Origin: Verrucomicrobiia bacterium
Lineage (GTDB): Bacteria; Verrucomicrobiota; Verrucomicrobiae; Limisphaerales; UBA11358
Length of the DNA stretch: 8,470 bases
Assembly (NCBI GenBank): GCA_030042375.1
Contig: JASHZU010000433.1
Span: 1 to 8,470 of the forward strand
Reading direction: 5' to 3'
Part shown: positions 1 through 7,791 of the stretch, piece after piece
Numbering within the stretch: position 1 is the stretch's first letter
Layout: each line of letters starts with the position of its first letter
Notes under the pieces: generated by a model
Seen by the model: only the letters and a program-made list of their open reading frames with translations
Database searches by the model: none
What the model was told of the DNA's origin: nothing
Translations under genes and position numbers: made by a program

Positions 1-415
1 TCCAACTGCCAAACCATAAAAAAATCAGGCGCAAATTATTGTTACGGGCGCCGCGAATCAAGCCATCAACGAGGGTAAAATCAAATTTCCCTTCTTCCGG
101 CTCAATCAATTCCCATGAGACGGGAGTCAATACGGTGTTAAGATTCATTTCCCTGAGCTCCGGCCAAATCGGTTTTATGTAATCAAGGCTGGAGGAACTG
201 GAGTTATGCAGCTCGCCGCCAAGGATGAGAAACGGCTTATCGTTCACTATCAGTTGCGTGGACGTTCCCTTTTTTTCGAGATGAGGAATAGATGAAGCGC
301 TAGCCGCAAAAATAGACGCTGCGAAGAACAACAAAACCGCCACCCGCCTTCGCCAAGGTTCCGGCGCGACGAGTGGGGCAGACTTTGTTTTCATTTTATG
401 AAGCAGGTTTGCCAT
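1..415 (-). CDS. GH35-like beta-galactosidase, N-terminal part only
   Basis: The reading frame is open from an ATG at 415 through the left edge, giving 138 visible codons with the 3' end missing. After a basic stretch (WRRR) and a hydrophobic core (VAVLLFFAASIFAASA), which form a signal peptide, the mature protein starts with LIVNDKPFLILGGELHNSS. A stretch VLTPVSWELIEPEEGKFDF follows. These match the opening of the GH35 barrel, where the family usually has 'GGE.H..' and then 'W...EP..G.FDF'; the subtype is the GanA-like one seen in Bacteroidota and Verrucomicrobiota. The family removes terminal beta-galactose from plant glycans. The catalytic glutamates lie outside the window, so activity cannot be judged. 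A second in-frame ATG at 394 would give a shorter signal peptide; neither start has a clear Shine-Dalgarno site. It follows the CE15 gene after a gap of 137 bases filled by an 11-mer array, so co-transcription with the operon is uncertain. Confidence 0.8.
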   Translation of the reverse strand, partial: MANLLHKMKTKSAPLVAPEPWRRRVAVLLFFAASIFAASASSIPHLEKKGTSTQLIVNDKPFLILGGELHNSSSSSLDYIKPIWPELREMNLNTVLTPVSWELIEPEEGKFDFTLVDGLIRGARNNNLRLIFLWFGSW

Positions 416-443
416 TGAAGATGGAAATGATGTATTCGCATAT

Positions 444-557
444 AAGTGGCTACACTGGCTACATCGTTGATAATCAATAAGTAAAGTGGCTACACAACTG
501 GCGACAAATTTTTCAAAGTGGCTACATCATTGGTTGTCAAAGACTTAAGTGGCTACA
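444..557 (-). repeat. Array of 11-bp direct repeats (AAGTGGCTACA / TGTAGCCACTT)
   Basis: Four exact copies of AAGTGGCTACA start at 444, 484, 516 and 547, all in the same orientation, with pitches of 40, 32 and 31 bases. Degenerate copies lie at 453-463 (CACTGGCTACA, overlapping the first copy by two bases) and 496-506 (AACTGGCGACA). Several copies continue into a shared 'TC' or 'TCATTGG'-like tail. Read on the minus strand, the array begins with TGTAGCCACTT at 557 and fills most of the gap between the CE15 and GH35 genes. Multiple short repeats near one tip starting with TG are a known feature of IS21-family ends, where they bind the transposase, so a solo relic end is one reading. No istA/istB gene and no inverted partner array is present here. 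Clustered regulator sites upstream of the GH35 gene are the alternative. The repeat itself is certain; its role is not. Confidence 0.9.
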
Positions 558-2004
558 TCGGCGGCATTGGACTGTGAATGTAGTGGTCAGCCCATTTTAT
601 AAACGCCGGCCAGTTTGGGGCATCGGTGTGTCCCCCGTCATGTTGTCGCCAGGCAATGTCGCCATCAACCAGGGCAGTATTGATCGGAGGCATTGGATCT
701 GTCAGATAATTGCCCGAGGTGCCTAAATCTTTTTTTCCCAAGAGCTGATAAACTGGCCCCGCAGCCACTGCAGCCATGAAACTGCCATGCTGGTCAACCC
801 AGGTTCCTTCCACACCCGGATGACCGGACGAAGCCCCATAACTGATGAAGACAGGACGCGGTGCGCAAAGGTCAATTAATTCGTGCGCGTCTACCGGCAA
901 ATCTCCCGGTGTGAGCGGCCCGCCATATTTGAGAAAATTGCCGGCCATCCAATGATATTCACCAGTGCCGGTGAGATTTTCCACCAGCTCACCCCAATTG
1001 CGCCGGGAAAGTTTTGCACCGCCTTCGCCGGAGGAGCCCACCAGGGCAATGGCAAAACGCTGGTCATACGCCATCGTCACGATTGTCGCTTTGCCATAGC
1101 GCGAGAGGCCTTCAATGCCGACCTGTTTGGCGTCCACTGCGGGGTCGGTTTCAAAATAATCCAGCGCGCGACTGGCTCCCCATGCCCAGGCGCGCAACGC
1201 GCCCCAATCATCCGGTTTGCGCGGCTGGCCTTTGTTGCATAAACCAATAATGCCTTTGGTCAATCCTGCGCCGTCATCAGCCTGATAACTGGTCGGGACA
1301 ATCACGGCATAGCCCCAGCCGTTTGACAAACACAATTGCCGCCAATTCGTCGCGTTGCCGCCCAATACCGTAAAACCGCGAAAAGTATTTGTGCCCGGGC
1401 GATTTCCCCTGCCCATGCCTCCAAATCTGAAATTCCCGAACCCAAATTCCATCATTACCGGCACCGGCCCCGGCGCATTGGCTGGTGTGGTCAAGCTTAG
1501 TTGGATGTTAACGCTAATGAGCGGGTAAGAAGAATTATCAACGTGGCCAATGAGTTGTTTGGTGATTACCGGAACCGCGCCGTTGTTCGTATGGGTGACG
1601 CTGGTCACTTCCCAGGTTACTTTGGGCACGTTTTGCGGAACCCGGCCATAAACTTCGCGGTCAAAATCCTCAACTATTTCCGGACGACGTTGCTGCCACC
1701 ACATTTCCGGCGTTGTGACCTTTTGACCGTTATTCAATGTGAGCGGGTCCGGCAAATCCGGATAGGGGTTAGCCTTGGCTTCATCTGTGTTCTGGTAGTT
1801 TGGGGCCTTGGGATTCATGCCATCAGCGCCGGGACGCAAAGTTTTGATGCCTAATTGGTCCATCATGTTCTGGTGGTCTTGTTCGGCAGTCCAATTCATT
1901 GGCGCAGGCAGATTGGTCGCAGTGGATTGAGCCATGATTTGTGGCACATGGCACCAGATTGCCAATGTCAAAAAAACGATGATGAAAGAATTTTTGTTTT
2001 GCAT
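553..2004 (-). CDS. CE15-type glucuronoyl esterase, exported
   Basis: A 483-residue alpha/beta hydrolase. The start at 2004 is chosen because MQNKNSFIIVFLTLAIW...IMAQ forms a proper signal peptide; an in-frame ATG at 2043 would add 13 residues and overlap the upstream gene. The mature protein has the typical N-terminal pattern of the family (NPYPDLPDPL, then WWQQRRPEIVEDFDREVYGR at about 102-121). It then has the nucleophile elbow GLSRYGKA (Ser301), SSGEGGAKLSRR at about 324-335, DAHELIDLCAPRPVFIS at about 372-388, and the likely catalytic His459 in GGHT. The family hydrolyses esters of 4-O-methyl-glucuronate, including those joining glucuronoxylan to lignin. Relatives are often labelled acetylxylan esterase. 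The domain appears complete, ending FIKWADHYIH just before the stop. It lies 13 bases after the SGNH esterase gene and is the last gene of the tight operon. Its TAG stop lies inside the outermost copy of the 11-mer array. Confidence 0.88.
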   Translation of the reverse strand: MQNKNSFIIVFLTLAIWCHVPQIMAQSTATNLPAPMNWTAEQDHQNMMDQLGIKTLRPGADGMNPKAPNYQNTDEAKANPYPDLPDPLTLNNGQKVTTPEMWWQQRRPEIVEDFDREVYGRVPQNVPKVTWEVTSVTHTNNGAVPVITKQLIGHVDNSSYPLISVNIQLSLTTPANAPGPVPVMMEFGFGNFRFGGMGRGNRPGTNTFRGFTVLGGNATNWRQLCLSNGWGYAVIVPTSYQADDGAGLTKGIIGLCNKGQPRKPDDWGALRAWAWGASRALDYFETDPAVDAKQVGIEGLSRYGKATIVTMAYDQRFAIALVGSSGEGGAKLSRRNWGELVENLTGTGEYHWMAGNFLKYGGPLTPGDLPVDAHELIDLCAPRPVFISYGASSGHPGVEGTWVDQHGSFMAAVAAGPVYQLLGKKDLGTSGNYLTDPMPPINTALVDGDIAWRQHDGGHTDAPNWPAFIKWADHYIHSPMPPM

Positions 2005-2017
2005 GTCAGGATTCGGG

Positions 2018-3211
2018 TTAATTTTTAAACAGTCCCAAGTCAACCGCTTCAGCCATTATTTTATAACCGGTTTCGTTTGGATGCAGATGATCGCCGCTGT
2101 CTGCTGTTGGCAATAATTGGGAAGTTTTTTGCGGATTTCGCATGGCCGCGTCGAAATCAATTACGGCATCAAAATTTCCACTGGTTCGAATCCACTGGTT
2201 AACCGTCTCACGCGCGGCTTCATGGCCGAGGCTATCATAAAAAGACCCGCCAAACGGCAGAATCGTTGCGCCATAGACAAGGATGTGTTGCGCATGAGCC
2301 TGCTGGATCATTTTGGCATAGGCCGAAATTAAATTCGTTGCCACAGAGCCACCATGACTTCCGCCAATGTCGTTGACACCTTCCAAAACTATCAGCCAGC
2401 GCACACCGGACTGGGAAAGCACATCGCGATTGAAACGCGATAACGCGGTTGGCCCCAAGCCACCTCGCAAAACACAGTTTCCGCCGATGCCTTCATTCAG
2501 CACAGCGATGTCCGCGGTGCTTTTATCTGCCTGCAAGCGGCGCGCCAGGTTGTCCGGCCAGCGATCATTTTTACCCGTGCCGGAACCTCTTCCATCGGTA
2601 ATAGAATCTCCCAACGCAACAATGGCTCCCGCAGGTTGGTCTGTCTGCACATCGATACCGTTCAAAATATACCAGTGTTGCGTGGTCACAGCGGCCGGCA
2701 AATCCACCGCCGATACGGCATTGCCGGACTGGATATAGGAGGTCGTTCGAGAGCCCGGATGACCTGTTACATCGCTCGACGTTTCACCAAAATAAATTGT
2801 TACGGCCACGCTGGACATCGGAGCCAAATGGAAGTCAAACGGATCTGAAAGAACGGATTCTCCCGCAGGGATAACGAGCGATGGATTGCCTTGAAAAGTC
2901 AGCGGCGTGTCGCGGTCCGTTTGGATGGCGCTGCCACCGGCTGATAGTGCCAGATGAGCTGAATTTATCATCACCGGGCTTGTCCCGAAAGCGTTTGAAA
3001 AACGCACGCGTAATTTTTCGCCGCCAATTGAGACGCGCACGATTTGGCGCAGCGTATTGTCGGCCAACCCCGGCGCCGGAGGCAAATTCCGCGGTTCTGT
3101 TAATTGCGGTGAAGTTCCCCACGTGCCAATCCATTCCGCGCCGCATATCTGACATATGCCGGCGAGAAACAGAACCAGCCAGGCAAACCCAAAGAGTTTT
3201 TTTGTTGTCAT
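2018..3211 (-). CDS. SGNH/GDSL esterase, XynE-like (probable acetylesterase)
   Basis: A 397-residue exported protein. The ATG at 3211 gives a clean signal peptide (MTTKKLFGFAWLVLFLAG, cleavage probably after CGA). A GTG at 3280 overlaps the preceding stop codon but adds 23 residues that would bury the signal. The N-terminal part, from EWIGTWGTSPQ to about residue 170, is the beta-rich lead domain seen in XynE-like hydrolases. The SGNH domain follows with block I GDSITDG (Ser203), block II NEGIGGN, block III GVND (Asn280) and block V DHLH (Asp374, His377), so all catalytic positions are present. Family knowledge: these enzymes remove acetyl or other small acyl groups from sugars; Prevotella XynE sits in a xylanase cluster. 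Here it lies between the GH30 and CE15 genes, which supports hemicellulose deacetylation. The exact substrate cannot be read from the sequence. Confidence 0.87.
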   Translation of the reverse strand: MTTKKLFGFAWLVLFLAGICQICGAEWIGTWGTSPQLTEPRNLPPAPGLADNTLRQIVRVSIGGEKLRVRFSNAFGTSPVMINSAHLALSAGGSAIQTDRDTPLTFQGNPSLVIPAGESVLSDPFDFHLAPMSSVAVTIYFGETSSDVTGHPGSRTTSYIQSGNAVSAVDLPAAVTTQHWYILNGIDVQTDQPAGAIVALGDSITDGRGSGTGKNDRWPDNLARRLQADKSTADIAVLNEGIGGNCVLRGGLGPTALSRFNRDVLSQSGVRWLIVLEGVNDIGGSHGGSVATNLISAYAKMIQQAHAQHILVYGATILPFGGSFYDSLGHEAARETVNQWIRTSGNFDAVIDFDAAMRNPQKTSQLLPTADSGDHLHPNETGYKIMAEAVDLGLFKN

Positions 3212-3276
3212 CCTTATACTTTTATCACGGATGAACCGCTCGCTGAATAATGCAATATTCAAAAATCCTGCAAGTG

Positions 3277-5712
3277 TCACGGCCCGATTTGGAAACGATA
3301 AAATTCAGCAGGATTGGTTGAGTTCGTGGTGACAAACGTAAAGGGCATTGGCGGCGAGTTTGAAGTAAATAATGCCTGCCAGTTCAACAGATTGGACGAC
3401 TCCAAGAGGGTATAATCCGGTCCTTGCGGCCCATTGACGGTCATACTGACCTGCCCGGGGGAAAGATTTACGCTTCCCACCACCGGATTGGTCACCGCAT
3501 TAACGATCACATCAAATGCATTGGTTGCGCTCAAACTGGAACCGCTGTCCGTCACCTGAACTTGAATCAGGTTGGTCGTGTTGGCCTGGCTAACGTGCGG
3601 ACGCCAACTGAAAATGCCGCTGGAGGAATTGACTGTCGCGTTAGCCGGGAAAATATTGGCCGGGCTGAATGCCAGTGTATTCGGCGGCGAATCAGGGTCG
3701 CTGGCGGTATTGGTTACCAGCAGCGTTACACCGACGTTGACCGTTTGATTTGGCACAGGACTCATCGTGGGCGGCGTATTCGTGTTGCCCGTTCCCACAA
3801 ACGTCACGACGCTCATCGCGGGCACAAAATAAGTAAACGAAGAATTGGTCAGCGTTACTGCCGTTTGCGGGGCCAGCGAAAGCGTGCTGGTCGTAATCCA
3901 TGGCGTCACATTAGTCGCCGTGAAATTGGTCAGGTTAAACGTTTGAAACACGCCGGTGGCCGTGTTGGTATTCACAACGACAATCGCAAAAGCCGGCGAG
4001 GCGGAATCCTTGTACGCGCTGATTAACTCGGATTGTTGGGATGAAGTGGCATTAATGCGATAGAAGTTCGGACGAACAAACCGGCTGTATTGGCCAAAGG
4101 CGAACAGGCGCTTCGTGACCGCAGCATTGTTGTCCAGCAAGCCCTCGTTACCTGTCGAATTTCCTGCGACAAGCCACCAATAATGATATGCATTGGCATT
4201 GGCCTGGGTCATATAAAGATAAATCCGCTGCGCGTAATAGACGCCATTGTCAATGCTGCTATCGCTGCCGGAAAGCAAGGCCACTTCCGTTTCCCATTCG
4301 GTTTTTCCGGACGTTGACAGTGCCACCGGGGTCGTTTGATCCCCGACATCATTATCGTCGACATAATCATGGTCGGCGATGATGCTGACATCAGCAGCCG
4401 CGTTGGGATCACTCAAGGTGGGTGTAAACAAGGCCGTGTCACCAGACCAGCTCTGGCTTTCCGGAATGATAATTTTTGTAGAACTCAGTCCCTGGGCCGC
4501 CAGCGCGCTATAAAGATTGGTCACAAAATCATGAATCTGTGCGCCCGTCCATTGGCAGGCCTCATAGGTGGTCACATCCGCGTCCGGTTCGTTTTGAACG
4601 GAAATAGCATAGAGGTTAACGCCATAGGTGCTCTTCATGCTGGCCACATAGTTAGCGAGCTGGCTAGCATAGTTAATGTTCGTAATGTTATTTCCGCTGC
4701 CCAGATAACTGCCACCGTTGGTGCCCCCAGGAGGAGCATAGTTGCTGTCATAAATATCATTGGTGCTTTTGAACCCGGCGGCCGGCGTCCAAGGCGTGCT
4801 CCAAACCCTGGCTCCATAGCTTTGGGCGGCTTGCATAACCGAGGTCTCAATCGTGGTAGGAACGGCGCTCGCGGAAGTCGTGCTGGCATAAACAATATGA
4901 TTACGCAACAAAGAAAGGCCAACGCCATTGTAGGTGCCGGATTGATAAGAGATGTTGAGGTTGGTCGAAAAAAGCAATTCTTCTTCAGCGGTGTTCCAAG
5001 TGCCGTTCCATGCCGATGAAGCGCCGAAACCGTCGATGCGTTGATACACATTATTATAATCCACGACAGAAACCCCACTGATAGGCGGATTGGTGGGCAT
5101 TGCGCCCCCGCTCAACTCGATGTCGTCCACGTACATTACTGAAGTTCCGCTCAGAGAATTCCCGTATGTCTCTAATTGGATCGTTATTGCGGAAATGCCG
5201 GAAGAGATATTGACTGGGATGGAGTAAAACATCCAGTTAGTATCACCGGCGAGCGGGTGATAATAGGCCCCAATTTGCGTAGCAGAACTGGCATTGTCGG
5301 CAGTGTTTAAATAAAAAGCCAGGGAACCATATGAGTCCGTCGAGGAATTCGTTGGTGAAGTGGGGTCGAAACGTATGTAACAGGAAAAATTAGTAATCAG
5401 CGAGCCGCTTAACTGCGGGTTATAACCGCCGCCTGCGCCGTTCCAAACGACGCTTTGCTGGCTTGCGCCTGTAAAGGTGCTCGTGATGACCAACGAACCC
5501 GAAGTCGGGCTGTTACTCACGTCGCTAGAACTCCAGACATTCGTAATATACTGGTCTTGGCCATCCTGCCAAGCTTCCCAAGCTGGCGGATTAGCAGAAG
5601 CCGGCGTATCAAAGGTATAATTGGTAATTACGACCGTTTGGGCGCATGCGGGCATCACTAGAAACGCAAGTGAAACAAATCCCCATACAAATCCCTTGAA
5701 ATTTTTTTTCAT
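3277..5712 (-). CDS. Multidomain GH30 glycoside hydrolase, exported
   Basis: An 811-residue secreted enzyme. MKKNFKGFVWGFVSLAFLVMPACAQ is a signal peptide. Residues about 27-202 form a beta-sandwich resembling a carbohydrate-binding module, ending VMYVDDIELSG as CBM4/CBM9-like folds do. The GH30 core begins at QRIDGFGASSAW (about 224-235). It has SVQNEPD with the presumed acid/base Glu375 and TEWETEVA with the presumed nucleophile Glu476, then the usual trailing beta-domain to about 640. Residues about 645-740 are an Ig/cadherin-like module (PPTMSPVPNQTVNVG, FSWRP, VQVTDSG). The last 65 residues carry the 'DYTLLESSNLLNWQ ... FYRF' module frequent in verrucomicrobial secreted proteins. GH30 enzymes include glucuronoxylanases, other xylanases, beta-1,6-glucanases and glucosylceramidases; the CE15 and acetylesterase neighbours favour a xylan substrate. 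It starts 28 bases after the SASA gene. No clear Shine-Dalgarno site precedes the ATG. Confidence 0.88.
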   Translation of the reverse strand: MKKNFKGFVWGFVSLAFLVMPACAQTVVITNYTFDTPASANPPAWEAWQDGQDQYITNVWSSSDVSNSPTSGSLVITSTFTGASQQSVVWNGAGGGYNPQLSGSLITNFSCYIRFDPTSPTNSSTDSYGSLAFYLNTADNASSATQIGAYYHPLAGDTNWMFYSIPVNISSGISAITIQLETYGNSLSGTSVMYVDDIELSGGAMPTNPPISGVSVVDYNNVYQRIDGFGASSAWNGTWNTAEEELLFSTNLNISYQSGTYNGVGLSLLRNHIVYASTTSASAVPTTIETSVMQAAQSYGARVWSTPWTPAAGFKSTNDIYDSNYAPPGGTNGGSYLGSGNNITNINYASQLANYVASMKSTYGVNLYAISVQNEPDADVTTYEACQWTGAQIHDFVTNLYSALAAQGLSSTKIIIPESQSWSGDTALFTPTLSDPNAAADVSIIADHDYVDDNDVGDQTTPVALSTSGKTEWETEVALLSGSDSSIDNGVYYAQRIYLYMTQANANAYHYWWLVAGNSTGNEGLLDNNAAVTKRLFAFGQYSRFVRPNFYRINATSSQQSELISAYKDSASPAFAIVVVNTNTATGVFQTFNLTNFTATNVTPWITTSTLSLAPQTAVTLTNSSFTYFVPAMSVVTFVGTGNTNTPPTMSPVPNQTVNVGVTLLVTNTASDPDSPPNTLAFSPANIFPANATVNSSSGIFSWRPHVSQANTTNLIQVQVTDSGSSLSATNAFDVIVNAVTNPVVGSVNLSPGQVSMTVNGPQGPDYTLLESSNLLNWQALFTSNSPPMPFTFVTTNSTNPAEFYRFQIGP

Positions 5713-5740
5713 AGGTTGAGAGAGCTATTGGTTTGATAGT

Positions 5741-7714
5741 TCAATGCTCATTTAAAGGTTCGGTAACACCAGGCCAGTTATCGGTTCGAAACGGAACAGC
5801 CGGAAGGCCCGCGCCATTGTACAGAGTTGCCTTGGGAAAGGATTGCCATGCATAGCGCACGGCCAAGGGCTCCGGCACATCCGGCGATGAAACGACTACT
5901 GAATCGCCGTCGATCCGCGCATCTGCCCAGTGCCATTTGCGATCTTTGCCTGCGACTTGAAATTCTTCGGAAACGCCGTTACTGGCCACCAGGCCACCAT
6001 CCGTATGGTCGAAATAAATTTTTAAAGTATCGCCAAGATCATCCAAGGACTTAAAGGTGGGTCCCTGATAAAGAACATCCTCCTTGTAATGCTGGGCCAG
6101 GGCACATAGTGCCAGGCGTTCGCCAACGATTTTTTTGTCCATCGGATGAATATTATCCGGATCACCCGTATCAATTGTCACAGCCAACGCGCCGTTGCGA
6201 ATTTTAACCACTGTCATTGCCTGTGCTTCACGTAACTCTGCCCAAGAAGATTCTGCGGGCTGGTCCTGATGATGCATGAAAGCGGGCAGGCTGACGATGT
6301 AGAATGGAAAATCCCCCTGATCAAATAGCGCCCGCCAGTCTCCAATCATCGCCGGGAGCACGGTGCGATATTGGTAGGCGCGATCGGCGTTTGCTTCTCC
6401 CTGATACCAAATGGCGCCGGTGATGGCTAGGGGTGCGACCGGCTCCAGCATGCCTTGATACAAAACCGAAGGCATGACCGGCCAATTTTCGAAACTCATT
6501 GGCATTGGATGAGGCGGGCGCGCATCCACGCTCAGCGCGCCTTTCCATTCGCCGGCAAGGGGAATGACGGTCCCATCCCCCAACGTCAATTGAAGTTTGT
6601 CAGGGGAGGACATGAATCCGCCATCCGGTTTTGTCTTGAACACTCGAACCACTATAAGATTCGTGCCCGGCTTTAAAGTTCCCGGTTTTAAATCATACGC
6701 ACGCGGATTTTCCACCCACGCGCTGGCGCCGACCCATTGGCCATTGATGAATGTCGTGTCCATCCTTTCGATGACACCCAGATGAATTGTCGCTGTGCCG
6801 GGAGGCAGGGGGTTGGGAAGAGCAATCTCCTTGCGAAACCAGCAGACACTCGGCTCATCGGGTACGCCTAATTCACGGAAGCCGCCGGGAATCTGGACTG
6901 TCTTCCAATTGGAATCGTCCAAATCAAACGCTGCCCAAGTGTTGCTCTTTAGGCCGATGTCGTAATCATCGTACCAATGCATCACATAATTGCCATATTG
7001 TGGGCCGCCTTTGGCCTTTAAGCGCTCCATCTCTGCCAACTGGACGTCAAAATCCTTCAATTGATGAAGCGTTTCCGGGCTCGTCCAGGTTTCCGCCGGC
7101 GTGCCGCCGAGGCAATCTTCAACGAGGCCTACGGGGACATGGATGTCCTGCTGGATTCTCAGAGCAAAGTAATAGGCTACCGCGGAAAATCCGCCATCTT
7201 CAGCGATGGTTTCCGGCGAACAAATCTTCCATTCCCCCTGGGGAACAGCCGCGGGAGAGTAAGCGGCATGGCTCTGGACTTTGTAGAGACGTATTTCTGG
7301 ATGATTTGCTAAAGCGATTTCCTGAGCGCCGTTTCGCGTCCGGGAAAGAGGAAGTTCCATATTCGATTGCCCGCCGCACAACCACACATCTCCCACAAGC
7401 ACTTCGTGAAATTCAACATGCTGTTGCCCGTCAATCTTCAGGACGTATGGCCCGCCTGGCGATGGCGGACGAATCTTTGCCTCCCAGCGGCCGTCTGCGC
7501 CGGCAATTGCCTTCGCCTTATTTCCGGCAATTTCCATCTGGATCACGTCTCCGGGTTTTGACCATCCCCAAATCGTGTTTAACTTTCCACGCTGGATCAC
7601 CATGTTATCGCCAAAAATCGGACTGACAAATGGCAAGGACGCATTATCGGCAGCAAACACTCCGGCGCAGGCAAAAAAGATAAAGGATAAAATGAGAAGG
7701 AACTTGTGGTACAT
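5741..7714 (-). CDS. SASA-family O-acetylesterase with inserted beta-sandwich (CE20/sialate O-acetylesterase-like)
   Basis: A 657-residue exported SGNH esterase and the first gene of the operon. MYHKFLLILSFIFFACAGVFA is the signal peptide. A small beta domain with FGDNMVIQRG (about 34-43) comes first. The first half of the hydrolase has the block I motif CGGQSNME with Ser117 and continues through LGGTPAETW (about 202-210). Residues about 240-400 interrupt the hydrolase with a GH2-like jelly-roll (TWAAFDLDDSNWKTVQIPG, WFRKEIALP, TFINGQWVGA, GTNLIVVRVFK). The hydrolase resumes with GAIWYQGEAN (about 433-442) and ends with the DNIHP motif (Asp520, His523). All catalytic residues are visible. Relatives are annotated sialate 9-O-acetylesterase, but the same layout occurs in CE20 plant-polysaccharide acetylesterases, and the neighbours favour that role. 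A candidate promoter lies about 80 bases upstream. Confidence 0.88.
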   Translation of the reverse strand: MYHKFLLILSFIFFACAGVFAADNASLPFVSPIFGDNMVIQRGKLNTIWGWSKPGDVIQMEIAGNKAKAIAGADGRWEAKIRPPSPGGPYVLKIDGQQHVEFHEVLVGDVWLCGGQSNMELPLSRTRNGAQEIALANHPEIRLYKVQSHAAYSPAAVPQGEWKICSPETIAEDGGFSAVAYYFALRIQQDIHVPVGLVEDCLGGTPAETWTSPETLHQLKDFDVQLAEMERLKAKGGPQYGNYVMHWYDDYDIGLKSNTWAAFDLDDSNWKTVQIPGGFRELGVPDEPSVCWFRKEIALPNPLPPGTATIHLGVIERMDTTFINGQWVGASAWVENPRAYDLKPGTLKPGTNLIVVRVFKTKPDGGFMSSPDKLQLTLGDGTVIPLAGEWKGALSVDARPPHPMPMSFENWPVMPSVLYQGMLEPVAPLAITGAIWYQGEANADRAYQYRTVLPAMIGDWRALFDQGDFPFYIVSLPAFMHHQDQPAESSWAELREAQAMTVVKIRNGALAVTIDTGDPDNIHPMDKKIVGERLALCALAQHYKEDVLYQGPTFKSLDDLGDTLKIYFDHTDGGLVASNGVSEEFQVAGKDRKWHWADARIDGDSVVVSSPDVPEPLAVRYAWQSFPKATLYNGAGLPAVPFRTDNWPGVTEPLNEH

Positions 7715-7739
7715 GATTAATAATCGTTCGGTCTGCAGG

Positions 7740-7756
7740 GTAAAAAAAATTTTTAC
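7740..7756. other. A/T-tract palindrome in the operon leader
   Basis: GTAAAAA-AAA-TTTTTAC is a perfect 7-bp inverted repeat around a 3-base centre, 26 bases upstream of the SASA start codon and inside the presumed 5' leader. It would make only a weak A/U hairpin in RNA. As DNA, the uninterrupted A tract is expected to be bent. A role as operator or leader structure is possible but not shown. Confidence 0.4.
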
Positions 7757-7791
7757 GAATAAAAAAGGCCGCTGCTTTACAAACGACGACC

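Noticed and set aside
512..540. Perfect TTGACA hexamer (minus strand, 540-535) as a promoter for the GH35 gene
   Set aside because: At 17 bases spacing the -10 position reads TTTGAA, and no better hexamer occurs at 16 or 18 bases, so the match is not convincing.
444..557. CRISPR array
   Set aside because: The repeat unit is only 11 bases, spacing is uneven (31 to 40 bases pitch), and there are no cas genes.
3212..3280. GTG start at 3280 for the XynE-like gene, overlapping the GH30 stop
   Set aside because: It would place 23 residues in front of a complete signal peptide. The ATG at 3211 fits export better, although translational coupling through the overlap cannot be excluded.
3424..4026. 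Plus-strand open frame of 200 codons
   Set aside because: Antisense to the C-terminal GH30 modules; Arg/His-rich translation typical of a shadow frame.
4336..5019. Plus-strand open frame of 227 codons
   Set aside because: Antisense shadow of the GH30 catalytic core; composition is Arg/Gly/Ala-rich and no family is recognisable.
6787..7626. Plus-strand open frame of 279 codons
   Set aside because: It lies wholly antisense to the SASA esterase gene, has a low-complexity Arg/Pro/Ser-rich translation and no recognisable domain. The minus-strand gene has full catalytic motifs and a signal peptide.
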